From: Caldilineaceae bacterium
GTDB lineage: Bacteria; Chloroflexota; Anaerolineae; Caldilineales; Caldilineaceae
Length of the DNA stretch: 64,000 bases
Assembly (NCBI GenBank): GCA_022821545.1
Contig: JAJEDJ010000050.1
Location: 62,001 to 126,000, forward strand
Direction of reading: 5' to 3'
Shown: in pieces, positions 33,369 to 41,583 of the stretch
Layout of the letters: each line of letters begins with the position of its first letter
Numbering within the stretch: position 1 is the stretch's first letter
Notes under the pieces: model-generated
Database searches by the model: none
Told to the model about the DNA's origin: nothing
Seen by the model: the letters and a program-made list of their open reading frames with translations, nothing else
Position numbers and translations under genes: made by a program

Positions 33369-33421
33369 CGAATACACCCTCCGGAAACCTGCTGCGCGCT
33401 GAATGATTTCGAATACACCCT
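33369..33421 (+). repeat. 12-base direct repeat upstream of mtnP
   Basis: CGAATACACCCT occurs at 33369-33380 and again at 33410-33421, start points 41 bases apart, in the 117-base region before mtnP. Confidence 0.7.
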
Positions 33422-33469
33422 TAAGCGGGAAACTCGAATCTTCTATCAATCTTACATGGAGTTCTCTTG

Positions 33470-34357
33470 ATGACAGGTCATATTCGCTTCGGAGTGATCG
33501 GGGGCAGCGGCGTTTACCGGATGGATACGTTGTCTGATGTCGAGGAAGTCGAGTTAGACACGCCTTTTGGCAAACCCTCGGACGCTTATATTGTGGGCAC
33601 TTTGCACGGTCAGCGGGTCGCGTTTCTCGCCCGCCACGGACGGGGACACCGCATCAGCCCCACGCGGTTGAACCAGCGAGCCAACATCTACGGCTTCAAA
33701 ATGCTGGGCGTCGAGTACCTGATCGCGGTCAGCGCTTGCGGCAGCCTGCAAGAGAGGCTGCGGCCGGGCGATATTGTCATCCCGGACCAGATCTTTGATC
33801 GCACGCGCCTGCGAGGGCTCAGTTTCTTCGATGACCCTGACGTGGGGACTGACGGGCTGGTTGTCCATGTGAGCGTCGCCCACCCATTTTGCGAGTTCCT
33901 CAGCGGCATCTGCTTCAGGGCCGTCGAGCAGAGTGGCGCCGCGGCGCACCTTGGCGGTAATTTCGTTACGATCGAGGGCCCCCGCTTCAGTACAAAAGCC
34001 GAGAGTGTCGCCTTCCGCCAGTTGGGAATGGACATCATCGGCATGACCACCACCCCGGAGGCGTTCCTGGCCAGGGAAGCGGAAATGAGCTATGCCTGCA
34101 TGGCCCATGTGACTGACTACGATGTCTGGCATGAAACGGAAGAGGCGGTGACGGTCGAAGCTGTCATCAGGATGCTTATGCACAACGCGGAAGTGGCTGT
34201 AGAGGCCGTTGCCAATGCAATCGAACTGCTGGCCGACAGCGGGCCTTCGCCCCATGCAAACGCGCTCCAGGATGCGCTGATTACCGACAAGAAGGCTGTT
34301 CCGTCCGACGTCGTTGACCGCCTTGAACTGATCGTAGGCAAGTATTTTGATCGATAG
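33470..34357 (+). CDS. mtnP: S-methyl-5'-thioadenosine phosphorylase
   Basis: Phosphorolyses methylthioadenosine to adenine and methylthioribose-1-phosphate in methionine salvage. 295 residues from ATG 33470, eight bases after GGAG (a TTG at 33467 is adjacent). Family blocks: GVIGGSGVYRMD, ARHGRGHRISPTRLNQRANIY-type phosphate site, AVSACGSLQE, VTIEGPRFSTKAES, and GMTTTPEAFLAREAEMSYACMAHVTDYD. The last block fits MTA phosphorylase rather than purine nucleoside phosphorylase. A thiamine diphosphate enzyme follows 18 bases later. Confidence 0.92.
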   Translation: MTGHIRFGVIGGSGVYRMDTLSDVEEVELDTPFGKPSDAYIVGTLHGQRVAFLARHGRGHRISPTRLNQRANIYGFKMLGVEYLIAVSACGSLQERLRPGDIVIPDQIFDRTRLRGLSFFDDPDVGTDGLVVHVSVAHPFCEFLSGICFRAVEQSGAAAHLGGNFVTIEGPRFSTKAESVAFRQLGMDIIGMTTTPEAFLAREAEMSYACMAHVTDYDVWHETEEAVTVEAVIRMLMHNAEVAVEAVANAIELLADSGPSPHANALQDALITDKKAVPSDVVDRLELIVGKYFDR

Positions 34358-34365
34358 GGAAGGAC

Positions 34366-34395
34366 ACTCCTGCCATGCCCACTCCTGCCATGCCC
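34366..34395 (+). repeat. 15-base tandem duplication containing the start codon
   Basis: ACTCCTGCCATGCCC is present twice in a row (34366-34380, 34381-34395), duplicating the ATG of the next gene. AAGGA lies ten bases before the first ATG, so the first is the likely start. Confidence 0.85.
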
Positions 34396-36057
34396 ACCGT
34401 TGCCGAGACAATTGCCCAGTCCCTTCATAACGCCGGCGTCCGCTTTGCCTTCGGAATGCCGGGTGGAGAGGTGGTGTCGGTATTGGAGGCCTTGCAGCGT
34501 GTGGGAATCCGTTTTGAGCTGATGCACCATGAGGAAAGCGCGGTGTTTGCGGCCGATGCTTACGCGCGGGCCACCGGCAAGCCGGGGTGCGCCCTCACCA
34601 CTTTGGGCCCCGGCGCGCTCAACGCGGTGCCCGGCGTTGGGCATGCATGGTTGGACCGGGCGCCGGTTGTGCTGGTCACGGCGCAGAAGCCGGACTCCCT
34701 GCTGCCGGACTATACCCACCAGGTCGTCGACCTGCAGTCCCTCTTCGCGCCCATCACCAAGCGCACGCTCAAGGTTACGCCTGAGAACGCCGCCGCGGAG
34801 GTGCCGGCGGCCGTTGCATTGACGATGCAGGGGCGTCCGGGTCCTGTGCATTTGCAGATAAGCAACGAGGAGGCGGAACTTCCGGTCGAGCGCGCGAACG
34901 GGCAGCAGCTAGGCCATACTTCGACCGGCCGGAACGAAGCGGGTGGGAAGGGAGATCTGCCCGACGGCGAGCAACTCTCTCGAGCAAGAGAAATTATTGC
35001 GAAGGCGTCCCGTCCTGTGATTCTGGCCGGGCTCGGATTGGAGCCGGAGGCCCCGTACGCTGCGCTGCGGGCGCTGGCGGAAGCGGCCGGCGCGCCGGTA
35101 ATTGTGTCCCCGAAAGGCAAGGGCGCGTTACCGGATGATCACCCGCTGAGCGCTGGTGTCATCGGTTTGACCCGCACCGATCCCGTGTACGACATCCTGG
35201 AGGAATCGGACTGTGTCGTCGCCGTGGGATTCGACGTGGTCGAGCTGGTGAAGGAGTTTTCGCTGCCGCAGAACGGCGACGGCGCGTCGGCAGGACGGAC
35301 TGAAGACGTGCCGCTCATTTGGATCGCGAATTGGCCCAACTACGACCCGGTATTGCCAGCTGACGTAGAGCTCGTGGGGCCAATGACGGCGGCGCTGATG
35401 CAACTTGCCGACACTGAGTTCTGCACCGACGGAAGTTGGGGGCAGTCAAGGGTGCGTGCGTTTCACGCGCAGCTGGCTGCCGTACCTTTGCCCGCGGCCC
35501 GGCCCGGCCATCTGCTGCCGCAGCAGTTGCTGGAGAGCATGAGGCGTCATTTGAGCCGCGACACCTTGCTTGCCGTGGACGTGGGCAGCCACAAGATTTT
35601 CGGGAGCCTCGAGTGGCCGACCTTGTCTCCCAACAGCTTCGCTCTTTCCAATGGGCTGTCCTGCATGGGATTTGGGCTGCCGGCAGCCATCGGAACAGCT
35701 CTGGCGCGGCCCGACGAAACCGCGGCCTGCCTAATTGGCGACGGCGGAATGCTGATGTGCCTGGGTGAACTGGCTGTCCTAGCCCGGCTGAATCTGCCCG
35801 TCATCGTCGTCGTCGCCGTCGACAACGCCATCGATCTTATCCGTTCACACCAAATCAGGCAGGGCAAGAAGCCTTTCGGGACCGAGTTCCCTGCGCCGGA
35901 CTTCTGCAAGATCGCCGCAGGATACGGCATCCCGGCGGCCCGCGTTACGACACCGGAAGCGTGCGATGACGCCCTGGCCCGCGCGGTCGCCGCAAGCGCG
36001 CCCTACCTGGTCGAAGCCGTCATCGATCCAGTCGGCTATCCAACCACGCCGGCGTAG
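34375..36057 (+). CDS. thiamine diphosphate-dependent enzyme (acetolactate synthase-like)
   Basis: A 560-residue ThDP enzyme with the standard three domains. The PYR domain has the catalytic Glu in HHEESAVFAADAYARATGKPG; the middle Rossmann-like domain starts near residue 205; the PP domain has LIGDGGMLMCLGELAVLARLNLP with the GDG..N metal motif. Compared with acetolactate synthase catalytic subunits it has shorter FAD-like regions, and no small regulatory subunit gene is near, so a 2-oxoacid decarboxylase or another carboligase is equally possible. The N-terminus MPTPAMPTVAE results from a duplicated start region. Confidence 0.82.
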   Translation: MPTPAMPTVAETIAQSLHNAGVRFAFGMPGGEVVSVLEALQRVGIRFELMHHEESAVFAADAYARATGKPGCALTTLGPGALNAVPGVGHAWLDRAPVVLVTAQKPDSLLPDYTHQVVDLQSLFAPITKRTLKVTPENAAAEVPAAVALTMQGRPGPVHLQISNEEAELPVERANGQQLGHTSTGRNEAGGKGDLPDGEQLSRAREIIAKASRPVILAGLGLEPEAPYAALRALAEAAGAPVIVSPKGKGALPDDHPLSAGVIGLTRTDPVYDILEESDCVVAVGFDVVELVKEFSLPQNGDGASAGRTEDVPLIWIANWPNYDPVLPADVELVGPMTAALMQLADTEFCTDGSWGQSRVRAFHAQLAAVPLPAARPGHLLPQQLLESMRRHLSRDTLLAVDVGSHKIFGSLEWPTLSPNSFALSNGLSCMGFGLPAAIGTALARPDETAACLIGDGGMLMCLGELAVLARLNLPVIVVVAVDNAIDLIRSHQIRQGKKPFGTEFPAPDFCKIAAGYGIPAARVTTPEACDDALARAVAASAPYLVEAVIDPVGYPTTPA

Positions 36058-36071
36058 CCTTTCCCTCCACC

Positions 36072-37265
36072 TCAAAAAGACACGACCTCTCTTTCCTGGA
36101 TCCTGGCATCGTCCAGTTCCATGCCGATGCCGGGCGCGGTGGGCACGCTGACATTGCCGTTGACCGGCTTCAGCGGATTCTTCAAAAAGAACTGGTGGAC
36201 TTCATTCCACTTGATCAAGTATTCCAGCATCGGTGTGGTCGGTTCCGGCCAGGCGGCGATGACGTGGATGCTGGCAGGCGTAGAGTGGCCATGGGGAATG
36301 ACAGGCACGTCGTAAGAGGATGCCAGGGCCAGGATCTTCTGTGTCTCGGAAATGCCCCCGCACCAGTAGATATCCGGCTGGTAGACGTCGCAGGCGCCGG
36401 CGTCCATCAGCTGTTTCAGCCCCCAGCGTGTGTATTCGTGTTCGCCGCCGCTGATGGGAATGTTAACCGCGCGGCGGATCTGCGCGTACTGTTCGATCTT
36501 GTCGGGCAGGACCGGCTCTTCCAGCCAGCGGGGGGCGTATTCTTCGAGCCGGCGGGCCATCTGCACTGCGTACGGTACATCCCAGCTCATCCAGCAGTCC
36601 AACATGATGTCCACGTCCGGGCCGACGCTCTCGCGCAATGTGCGCGCCAGGCGAAGATTTCGCTCCATTCCCATCTTGCCGTCGGTCGGGCCGTCGCGGA
36701 AAAACCACTTCGTTGCTCTATAGCCTTCGGCCGTGAACTGCCTGGCCCGCTCCTGGACCAGCTCCGGATCGATTGAGAACCCCAGGGCGCTGGCGTAGGC
36801 CGGGACCTCGGTGCGCGTGGGCCCGCCCAGCAACTGGCAGACGGGCGCCTGAAAGTAGTTTCCTTTCAGGTCCCAGAGCGCGCAGTCCACCGCGCTGAGG
36901 GCCATCATTTCCGTCCCTTTACGTCCATGCACCTGGGAGCGGTACATCCGGTCCCAGAGCCGCTCGGTTGCCAGAGGGTCGTGACCGATCAGGAGGGGCG
37001 CCAATTGGGTCTGGATTATGAAGGCCTGCTCTAAAGGAAGAGGACCGCCGCGACCGGATACGCCTTCGTCGGTCTCGACTTCGACAAAGTACGCGGTGAT
37101 GTTGTAGCGGCCTTCGCCAACGGCAAACATTTCGTGGGGGCCTTCCGCCTTGTGTTCCGGGTAGATGTCGAGGGGACGCACCAGCCGCTCCTCCCAGAAC
37201 TCCCCTTCGGACTCCAACACGCCTTGCAATCGGACTACCGTCACGTCAGTGATTTTCATGTTCAT
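36072..37265 (-). CDS. enolase-superfamily dehydratase, L-rhamnonate dehydratase-like
   Basis: A 397-residue mandelate racemase/muconate lactonizing enzyme homologue. After the capping domain come the barrel motifs: TKWFFRDGPTDG, the metal ligands in IMLDCWMSWDVPYA, WLEEPVLPDK and ISGGEHEYTRWG, then DVYQPDIYWCGGISE and IPHGHSTPASIHV. The block LDCWMS and the Trp-Cys-Gly-Gly segment resemble L-rhamnonate dehydratase. It probably dehydrates an aldonic acid to a 2-keto-3-deoxy acid for the lyase encoded divergently. The start at 37265 was chosen over a longer frame because it gives MNMKITDVTVVR; an ATG at 37259 is next. Confidence 0.82.
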   Translation of the reverse strand: MNMKITDVTVVRLQGVLESEGEFWEERLVRPLDIYPEHKAEGPHEMFAVGEGRYNITAYFVEVETDEGVSGRGGPLPLEQAFIIQTQLAPLLIGHDPLATERLWDRMYRSQVHGRKGTEMMALSAVDCALWDLKGNYFQAPVCQLLGGPTRTEVPAYASALGFSIDPELVQERARQFTAEGYRATKWFFRDGPTDGKMGMERNLRLARTLRESVGPDVDIMLDCWMSWDVPYAVQMARRLEEYAPRWLEEPVLPDKIEQYAQIRRAVNIPISGGEHEYTRWGLKQLMDAGACDVYQPDIYWCGGISETQKILALASSYDVPVIPHGHSTPASIHVIAAWPEPTTPMLEYLIKWNEVHQFFLKNPLKPVNGNVSVPTAPGIGMELDDARIQEREVVSF

Positions 37266-37301
37266 TTCGCTCGCTTCTAAATGGAGTGGATGCCTGAATG
37301 T

Positions 37302-37329
37302 AGTATACTGATCCCAAGGGGCAGGGCAA
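37302..37329 (-). promoter_or_regulatory. candidate promoter for the divergent dehydratase gene
   Basis: On the minus strand TTGCCC (37329-37324), 16 bases, TATACT (37307-37302). The symmetric AGTATACT core could also be used in the plus direction for the lyase gene, although no -35 is visible there. Confidence 0.4.
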
Positions 37330-37366
37330 CAAGCGGACCCCCTTAACGAGCCCGGGAGCAGAACCA

Positions 37367-38266
37367 ATGAACAAGAACTGGCGCGGCATATTCGCTATCG
37401 TCGTTACCCCGTTTACCGACGGCCTGGATCTGGACGAGGCGGCGCTTCGCCGTCAGGTCGAGTTTTGCATTCAGGCGGGCGCGGCCGGGCTCGTCGGTCC
37501 GGCCAACGCGGGCGAATTCGCGACGATGTCCGATGAAGAGCGTCAGCGCTGGATCCGGATCGTCGTTGAGGAGGCCGGCGGGCGGGTTCCGGTCATAGCT
37601 GCCACCACCCACGGCCACAGAGTGCCGGCAGTGGCCCTGGGCCGCTTTGCCCAGGATGTGGGCGCTGACGGCATCATGGCGATGCCGCCGCACATCCTGC
37701 ATCCTGACGCCGATGGCTGTTTCAACTATTACTTGGCTCTGAATGACGCCCTCCGCATTCCAATCTGCATTCAGAACTTTATGGGACCGATTGGAACGCC
37801 GATGTCCTCGGAGTTGCTGGCGCGCATGTGCCGGGAGCTGGAGTGGGTCCAGTATCTGAAGGAGGAAACCCTGCCGGAGCCGCGCGCCATTTCGCGCACC
37901 CTGACTGCGGCAGGAGATGACTGCAGGGGCGTCTTTGGGGGGCAGGGTGGAATCTACATGATCGATGAGTGGCGGCGGGGGGCCTGCGGAAATATGCCTG
38001 CCAGCCAGTCTGTGGACCTGCACACCCGGATCTGGGGCCTTCTGGAAGAGAATGACGAGCACGGCGCCAGGGCACTGTTCAACCGTCTGCTGCCGCTGCT
38101 CAATTTCGAACGAATGCACGGTGTCGCCGTTTACAAACAGGTCTTCTTGCGTCGCGGCATCTTTGCGTCGGCCGCCAGCCGCATTCCCGGCGCCTACCTG
38201 GACCGGCAGGACTTGCAGGAGTTTGAAGCCATTTGGCGGGACGTACAACCGCTTCTGGAGACATGA
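37367..38266 (+). CDS. dihydrodipicolinate synthase family (DapA-type) lyase/aldolase
   Basis: A 299-residue TIM-barrel class I aldolase. It begins MNKNWRGIFAIVVTPFTDGLDLD, has VGPANAGEFATMSDEER in the GxxGE position, VIAATTHGH, and the Schiff-base Lys in VQYLKEE. The usual YN dyad that holds the catalytic Tyr is replaced by Gln-Asn in ICIQNFMGP, so it is not a normal dihydrodipicolinate synthase. With the flanking sugar-acid dehydratases a 2-keto-3-deoxy-sugar-acid lyase role is likely. It is divergent from the first dehydratase and 37 bases upstream of the second. Confidence 0.82.
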   Translation: MNKNWRGIFAIVVTPFTDGLDLDEAALRRQVEFCIQAGAAGLVGPANAGEFATMSDEERQRWIRIVVEEAGGRVPVIAATTHGHRVPAVALGRFAQDVGADGIMAMPPHILHPDADGCFNYYLALNDALRIPICIQNFMGPIGTPMSSELLARMCRELEWVQYLKEETLPEPRAISRTLTAAGDDCRGVFGGQGGIYMIDEWRRGACGNMPASQSVDLHTRIWGLLEENDEHGARALFNRLLPLLNFERMHGVAVYKQVFLRRGIFASAASRIPGAYLDRQDLQEFEAIWRDVQPLLET

Positions 38267-38303
38267 GGGCAAGTCGAGAGGGACACCCCGCCATCGACAA
38301 GCT

Positions 38304-39476
38304 ATGAACGCTACCGTATCTGCCGTTGAACTCTTCCCTCTCCGCATCCCGCGCGACGTTCCCTACCTGGGACCGCTGGAGGAGGACAATCGCCCCAACC
38401 CCAAGGGCTACATCGTGCGCCCCGGCAACCGCACTGTATACCCCGTATTCGACCAGACGCTGCTGGTCAGAGTCGAAGCAAGTGACGGAACGGTCGGTTG
38501 GGGCGAATGTTTCGGTGTGGTGGCGCCGCAAGTCGCACGGACGATCCTGGATGAGCTGCTGATCCCGTTTGTCATTGGCCGCAGCCCCCATGACGTCGAA
38601 CGCATTTACGAGGACATGTACGACCTGCAGCGAGTGCGGGGCCATTTCGGCGGGTACGCGCTCGATGCCATCGCCGGACTGGACATGGCTCTCTGGGACC
38701 TGCGGGCCAAACTGTCGGGGCAGCCGGTGTGGCAGTTGCTGGGCGGCCTGCGGCGCCAGAAGTTGCCGGTCTACGTCTCTGGGCTGCCGGGCGCGACAAA
38801 GGAGGAACGGGCTGCGCTGGGAAAGCGGTGGATCGAACGCGGTTTTTCGGCGCTGAAGTTCGCAGCTGTTGTCGCTGCCGAAGGCGAGGTCGCGGAGATC
38901 GAGGCAATCCGCAGCCAGGTTGGGTCTGCGCCAAGGATCCTCGCCGATCTTCACTGGCGCTACACTGCCCTGGAAGCCGTTCAACTGATAGAAAGACTAT
39001 GCGAATACGACCTCTATCTGGCGGAGGCGCCGGTCGCGCCCGAGGACCTGGCCGGTCAGGCGCACGTGGCCCGGTCGGTTAAGACGCGCATCGGTCTGGG
39101 AGAAGAGTGGCGAACCGTCCACGAATACCTTCCGCGCCTGCAGGCCGGCTGCATGGACGTCATTCAGCCGGAGATGGCCCACACCGGCATCACCGGTTTC
39201 GTCCGCATCTGTGAGCTGGCGCAGGCTTTCCACTGCCAGGTGATGCCCCATGCGACCATCAATATCGGCATCGCGCAGGCGGCCAGCCTGCATGCGGCCG
39301 CCACCCTGGCCAACTTCGTCATGCACGAGTACCAGCATACCATTTTCGATCGCAACAAACAGTACATTCGCAGCGCGATGGACTGCCGCGCCGGTTTCTT
39401 CACGCTTCCTGATGGGCCCGGCCTGGGCGTCGAGCCGACGGAAGAGGCGCTGAGTTTTGCATTCAATCAAGGCTGA
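38304..39476 (+). CDS. mandelate racemase/muconate lactonizing enzyme family protein
   Basis: A second enolase-superfamily enzyme, 390 residues from ATG 38304. The capping domain (VSAVELFPLRIPRDVPY) leads into the barrel with FSALKFAAVVAAEG, the Asp ligand in RILADLHWRYT, the Glu in LYLAEAPVAPEDL, and GLGEEWRTVHEY, then DVIQPEMAHTGITGF and VMPHATINIGIAQ. The YxRxxMDCRAGFF C-terminal block is galactonate/gluconate dehydratase-like in style, but the substrate is not assigned. The open frame extends upstream into the lyase gene; 38304 is the first ATG outside it. Confidence 0.82.
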   Translation: MNATVSAVELFPLRIPRDVPYLGPLEEDNRPNPKGYIVRPGNRTVYPVFDQTLLVRVEASDGTVGWGECFGVVAPQVARTILDELLIPFVIGRSPHDVERIYEDMYDLQRVRGHFGGYALDAIAGLDMALWDLRAKLSGQPVWQLLGGLRRQKLPVYVSGLPGATKEERAALGKRWIERGFSALKFAAVVAAEGEVAEIEAIRSQVGSAPRILADLHWRYTALEAVQLIERLCEYDLYLAEAPVAPEDLAGQAHVARSVKTRIGLGEEWRTVHEYLPRLQAGCMDVIQPEMAHTGITGFVRICELAQAFHCQVMPHATINIGIAQAASLHAAATLANFVMHEYQHTIFDRNKQYIRSAMDCRAGFFTLPDGPGLGVEPTEEALSFAFNQG

Positions 39477-39496
39477 ATCCACGAGGAGTGTTCGGG

Positions 39497-40270
39497 ATGA
39501 GTGAGAGAGAGTTTGCCGTCGTCGATACGCACTGCCACGTCGGCCTGCACAAGTATGAGCCTGTTGAGGCCCTGCTCTTCCACATGGAGCGGGCCGGTGT
39601 CGACCAGGCCGTTCTGATCCAGTACATGGGCAACAGCGACAACGGTTACATTGTGGATGTAATTGAAGCGAACCCGGGCCGATTTGCCGCGGCCATGATC
39701 GTGGATGACGGCGACGACGGCTCTGCCATTCGCGCCTGGGCCGAACAGGGGCTCGCCGGCATTCGCTTGCTGGCCGACTTCCGCAGCTCCGGCGGCGACC
39801 CCCTGGCCCACTGGCGCGTTGCCGACGAGCTGGGCCTGGTTGTCAGCGTCTTCAGTCGACCGGATATCCTGCAGAGCGCCGAGTTCAATGAAGTGCTGCG
39901 CCTCTTCCCGAACCTTTCAATGATCATCGAGCATTTGGGAGGCGTCAAGCCGGGCGTTGACCTGGAAGAGTTCGCCGCTATCACCGCTCTGGCGCGCCAC
40001 GAAAACCTGACGATCAAGCTGCCGGGATTTGGCGAATTCTGCCATCTCCCTTGCCCGTTTCAGGAGGTACCTCCTCTCGCGGAGCTTACTTTGGAGGCGT
40101 TCGGCGCACGGCGCATCATGTGGGGCAGCGACTGGCCCCCCGTCAGCAGCCGCGAAGGCTTCGACAACTCTCTGGCGTTTCCTCTTGAGTACCTGTCCGC
40201 TCTGAGCACAGATGAGCGCGCCTGGATATTCGGCAAAACGGCAAGACAGGTCTGGAACCTGAACGGCTGA
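39497..40270 (+). CDS. metal-dependent amidohydrolase (lactonase-like)
   Basis: A 257-residue TIM-barrel hydrolase of the amidohydrolase-2 family. Ligands are DTHCHVGL (HxH) near residue 12, IIEHLGG, and the late Asp in RIMWGSDWPPVS. Members hydrolyse sugar lactones (for example L-fucono-lactone) or decarboxylate aromatic acids; the neighbours favour a lactonase. AGGAG lies eight bases before ATG 39497, against GTG 39488. It is 20 bases from the enolase gene. Confidence 0.82.
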   Translation: MSEREFAVVDTHCHVGLHKYEPVEALLFHMERAGVDQAVLIQYMGNSDNGYIVDVIEANPGRFAAAMIVDDGDDGSAIRAWAEQGLAGIRLLADFRSSGGDPLAHWRVADELGLVVSVFSRPDILQSAEFNEVLRLFPNLSMIIEHLGGVKPGVDLEEFAAITALARHENLTIKLPGFGEFCHLPCPFQEVPPLAELTLEAFGARRIMWGSDWPPVSSREGFDNSLAFPLEYLSALSTDERAWIFGKTARQVWNLNG

Positions 40271-40353
40271 ACCAAATTGTCCCCATCGCTTGCGCAGCTC
40301 TTGCGGGCGTCTTCGCCTACGGTAGACTGTTGCGCTCACCCAGGAATGCCCTG

Positions 40354-41316
40354 ATGCCAAAAATCATCTTCTTCACAAATCTGGCCGGTGAACTGGCCCG
40401 GCAGGTCATTGCCCCGGCTCCCGGGGAATGGGATGTATCCGTGCAGCCGTTTGAGCTGCCGGCAGAGGAAAAAGCCAGCATTGCCTCCGATGCCGACTTC
40501 CTGATTCTCTTTCCCGGAGACCTGGAGGAAACCGTACTGCGGGCGGCGCGGAGTCTGAAGTTGGTCCAGCTTGTGAGCGCCGGTTTCGATCGCATGCCGC
40601 TCGACGTGCTGGCAGAACTGGATATCCCCCTTGCCAACAACGGCGGCACGAATTCGATCGACGTGGCCGAGCACACCTTGGCCCTCATCCTGGGCGTCTA
40701 CCGCCGCTTGACGGAGATGGACCGCAACGTTCGCAACGCAGGTTGGAGCGATATCGACAGTGGAATGACGACCTTCACAGTCCACGGCAAGACGGTTGGC
40801 ATCGTCGGCCTCGGTCACATTGGCAAAGAGGTTGCCAGGAGGCTGGTCCCCTTCCAGGCCAACGTAATCTATTTCGACCCGTTCCCCGTTCCGGCCGCAG
40901 TGGAACGCGAATTGCAGGTTGATCGGGTCTCTTTGGGCGAGTTGTTGGAGAGGTCCGATATTGTCACCTTGCACGTGCCCCTGAATGACCGGACCCGTCA
41001 TCTCATCGGCCCAAAAGAGTTGGCGCAGATGAATTCCAGCGCGATCCTCGTCAATACCTGTCGCGGCCCGGTTGTGGACGAAGATGCACTGATCGAAGCC
41101 TTGACCGTTGGTACAATTCGGGCCGCAGGACTGGATGTACTCAAGGACGAACCGACCGGCCCCGACAACCCGATTCTGCAATTGGATAACGTGATTCTCT
41201 CACCCCATATCGCCGGCGTCACCTACGATACGTGGCGGCGTCGCGGGCTTTTCATCTTCGAGAACCTCCGGCGAGTCTGGGAAGGCGGGAAACCGCTGGC
41301 CGAAATCGAACTCTGA
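40354..41316 (+). CDS. D-isomer-specific 2-hydroxyacid dehydrogenase
   Basis: An NAD(P)-dependent dehydrogenase of 320 residues. It has the catalytic domain around MPKIIFFTNL, the nucleotide fold GIVGLGHIGKEVARRL, and the three active-site blocks NTCRGPVVDEDAL (Arg), LDVLKDEPT (Glu) and SPHIAGVT (His). It would reduce or oxidise a 2-keto acid, fitting as the last step of the sugar-acid cluster. The start at 40354 gives a normal N-terminus; an upstream in-frame ATG at 40330 adds eight residues. Confidence 0.87.
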   Translation: MPKIIFFTNLAGELARQVIAPAPGEWDVSVQPFELPAEEKASIASDADFLILFPGDLEETVLRAARSLKLVQLVSAGFDRMPLDVLAELDIPLANNGGTNSIDVAEHTLALILGVYRRLTEMDRNVRNAGWSDIDSGMTTFTVHGKTVGIVGLGHIGKEVARRLVPFQANVIYFDPFPVPAAVERELQVDRVSLGELLERSDIVTLHVPLNDRTRHLIGPKELAQMNSSAILVNTCRGPVVDEDALIEALTVGTIRAAGLDVLKDEPTGPDNPILQLDNVILSPHIAGVTYDTWRRRGLFIFENLRRVWEGGKPLAEIEL

Positions 41317-41375
41317 GCGGCGGCTGTTTGCTGGCGTCGCCGCCCTCTTTGCCGCCATAACTGGACCCTTCTCCT

Positions 41376-41404
41376 TTGGCGTTCAGTCGGCGCGCTGTTA
41401 TACT
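41376..41404 (+). promoter_or_regulatory. promoter of the moxR operon
   Basis: TTGGCG (41376-41381), 17 bases, TATACT (41399-41404), leaving a leader of about 170 bases before moxR. The leader holds no obvious riboswitch fold by eye. Confidence 0.6.
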
Positions 41405-41583
41405 CCCTCAATTGCAGGTTCAACTGACCGCTTCCTGCAGAACTCTATTTCATGGCTTCTCTGACGGCCCGGTGCGGCCCTGCCGTCCGGTCGGGACCCA
41501 ATGCTGTCAGGGTCAATGGGCCAACTGTCCTTTCGTCGGCTTCACTTGCGTATTCCGGAGCTGTGGTCGATTTAGGAGCATAC

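Noticed and set aside
41452-41583. Longer start for moxR
   Set aside because: The extra 44 residues do not look like MoxR, and AGGAG is correctly placed for ATG 41584.
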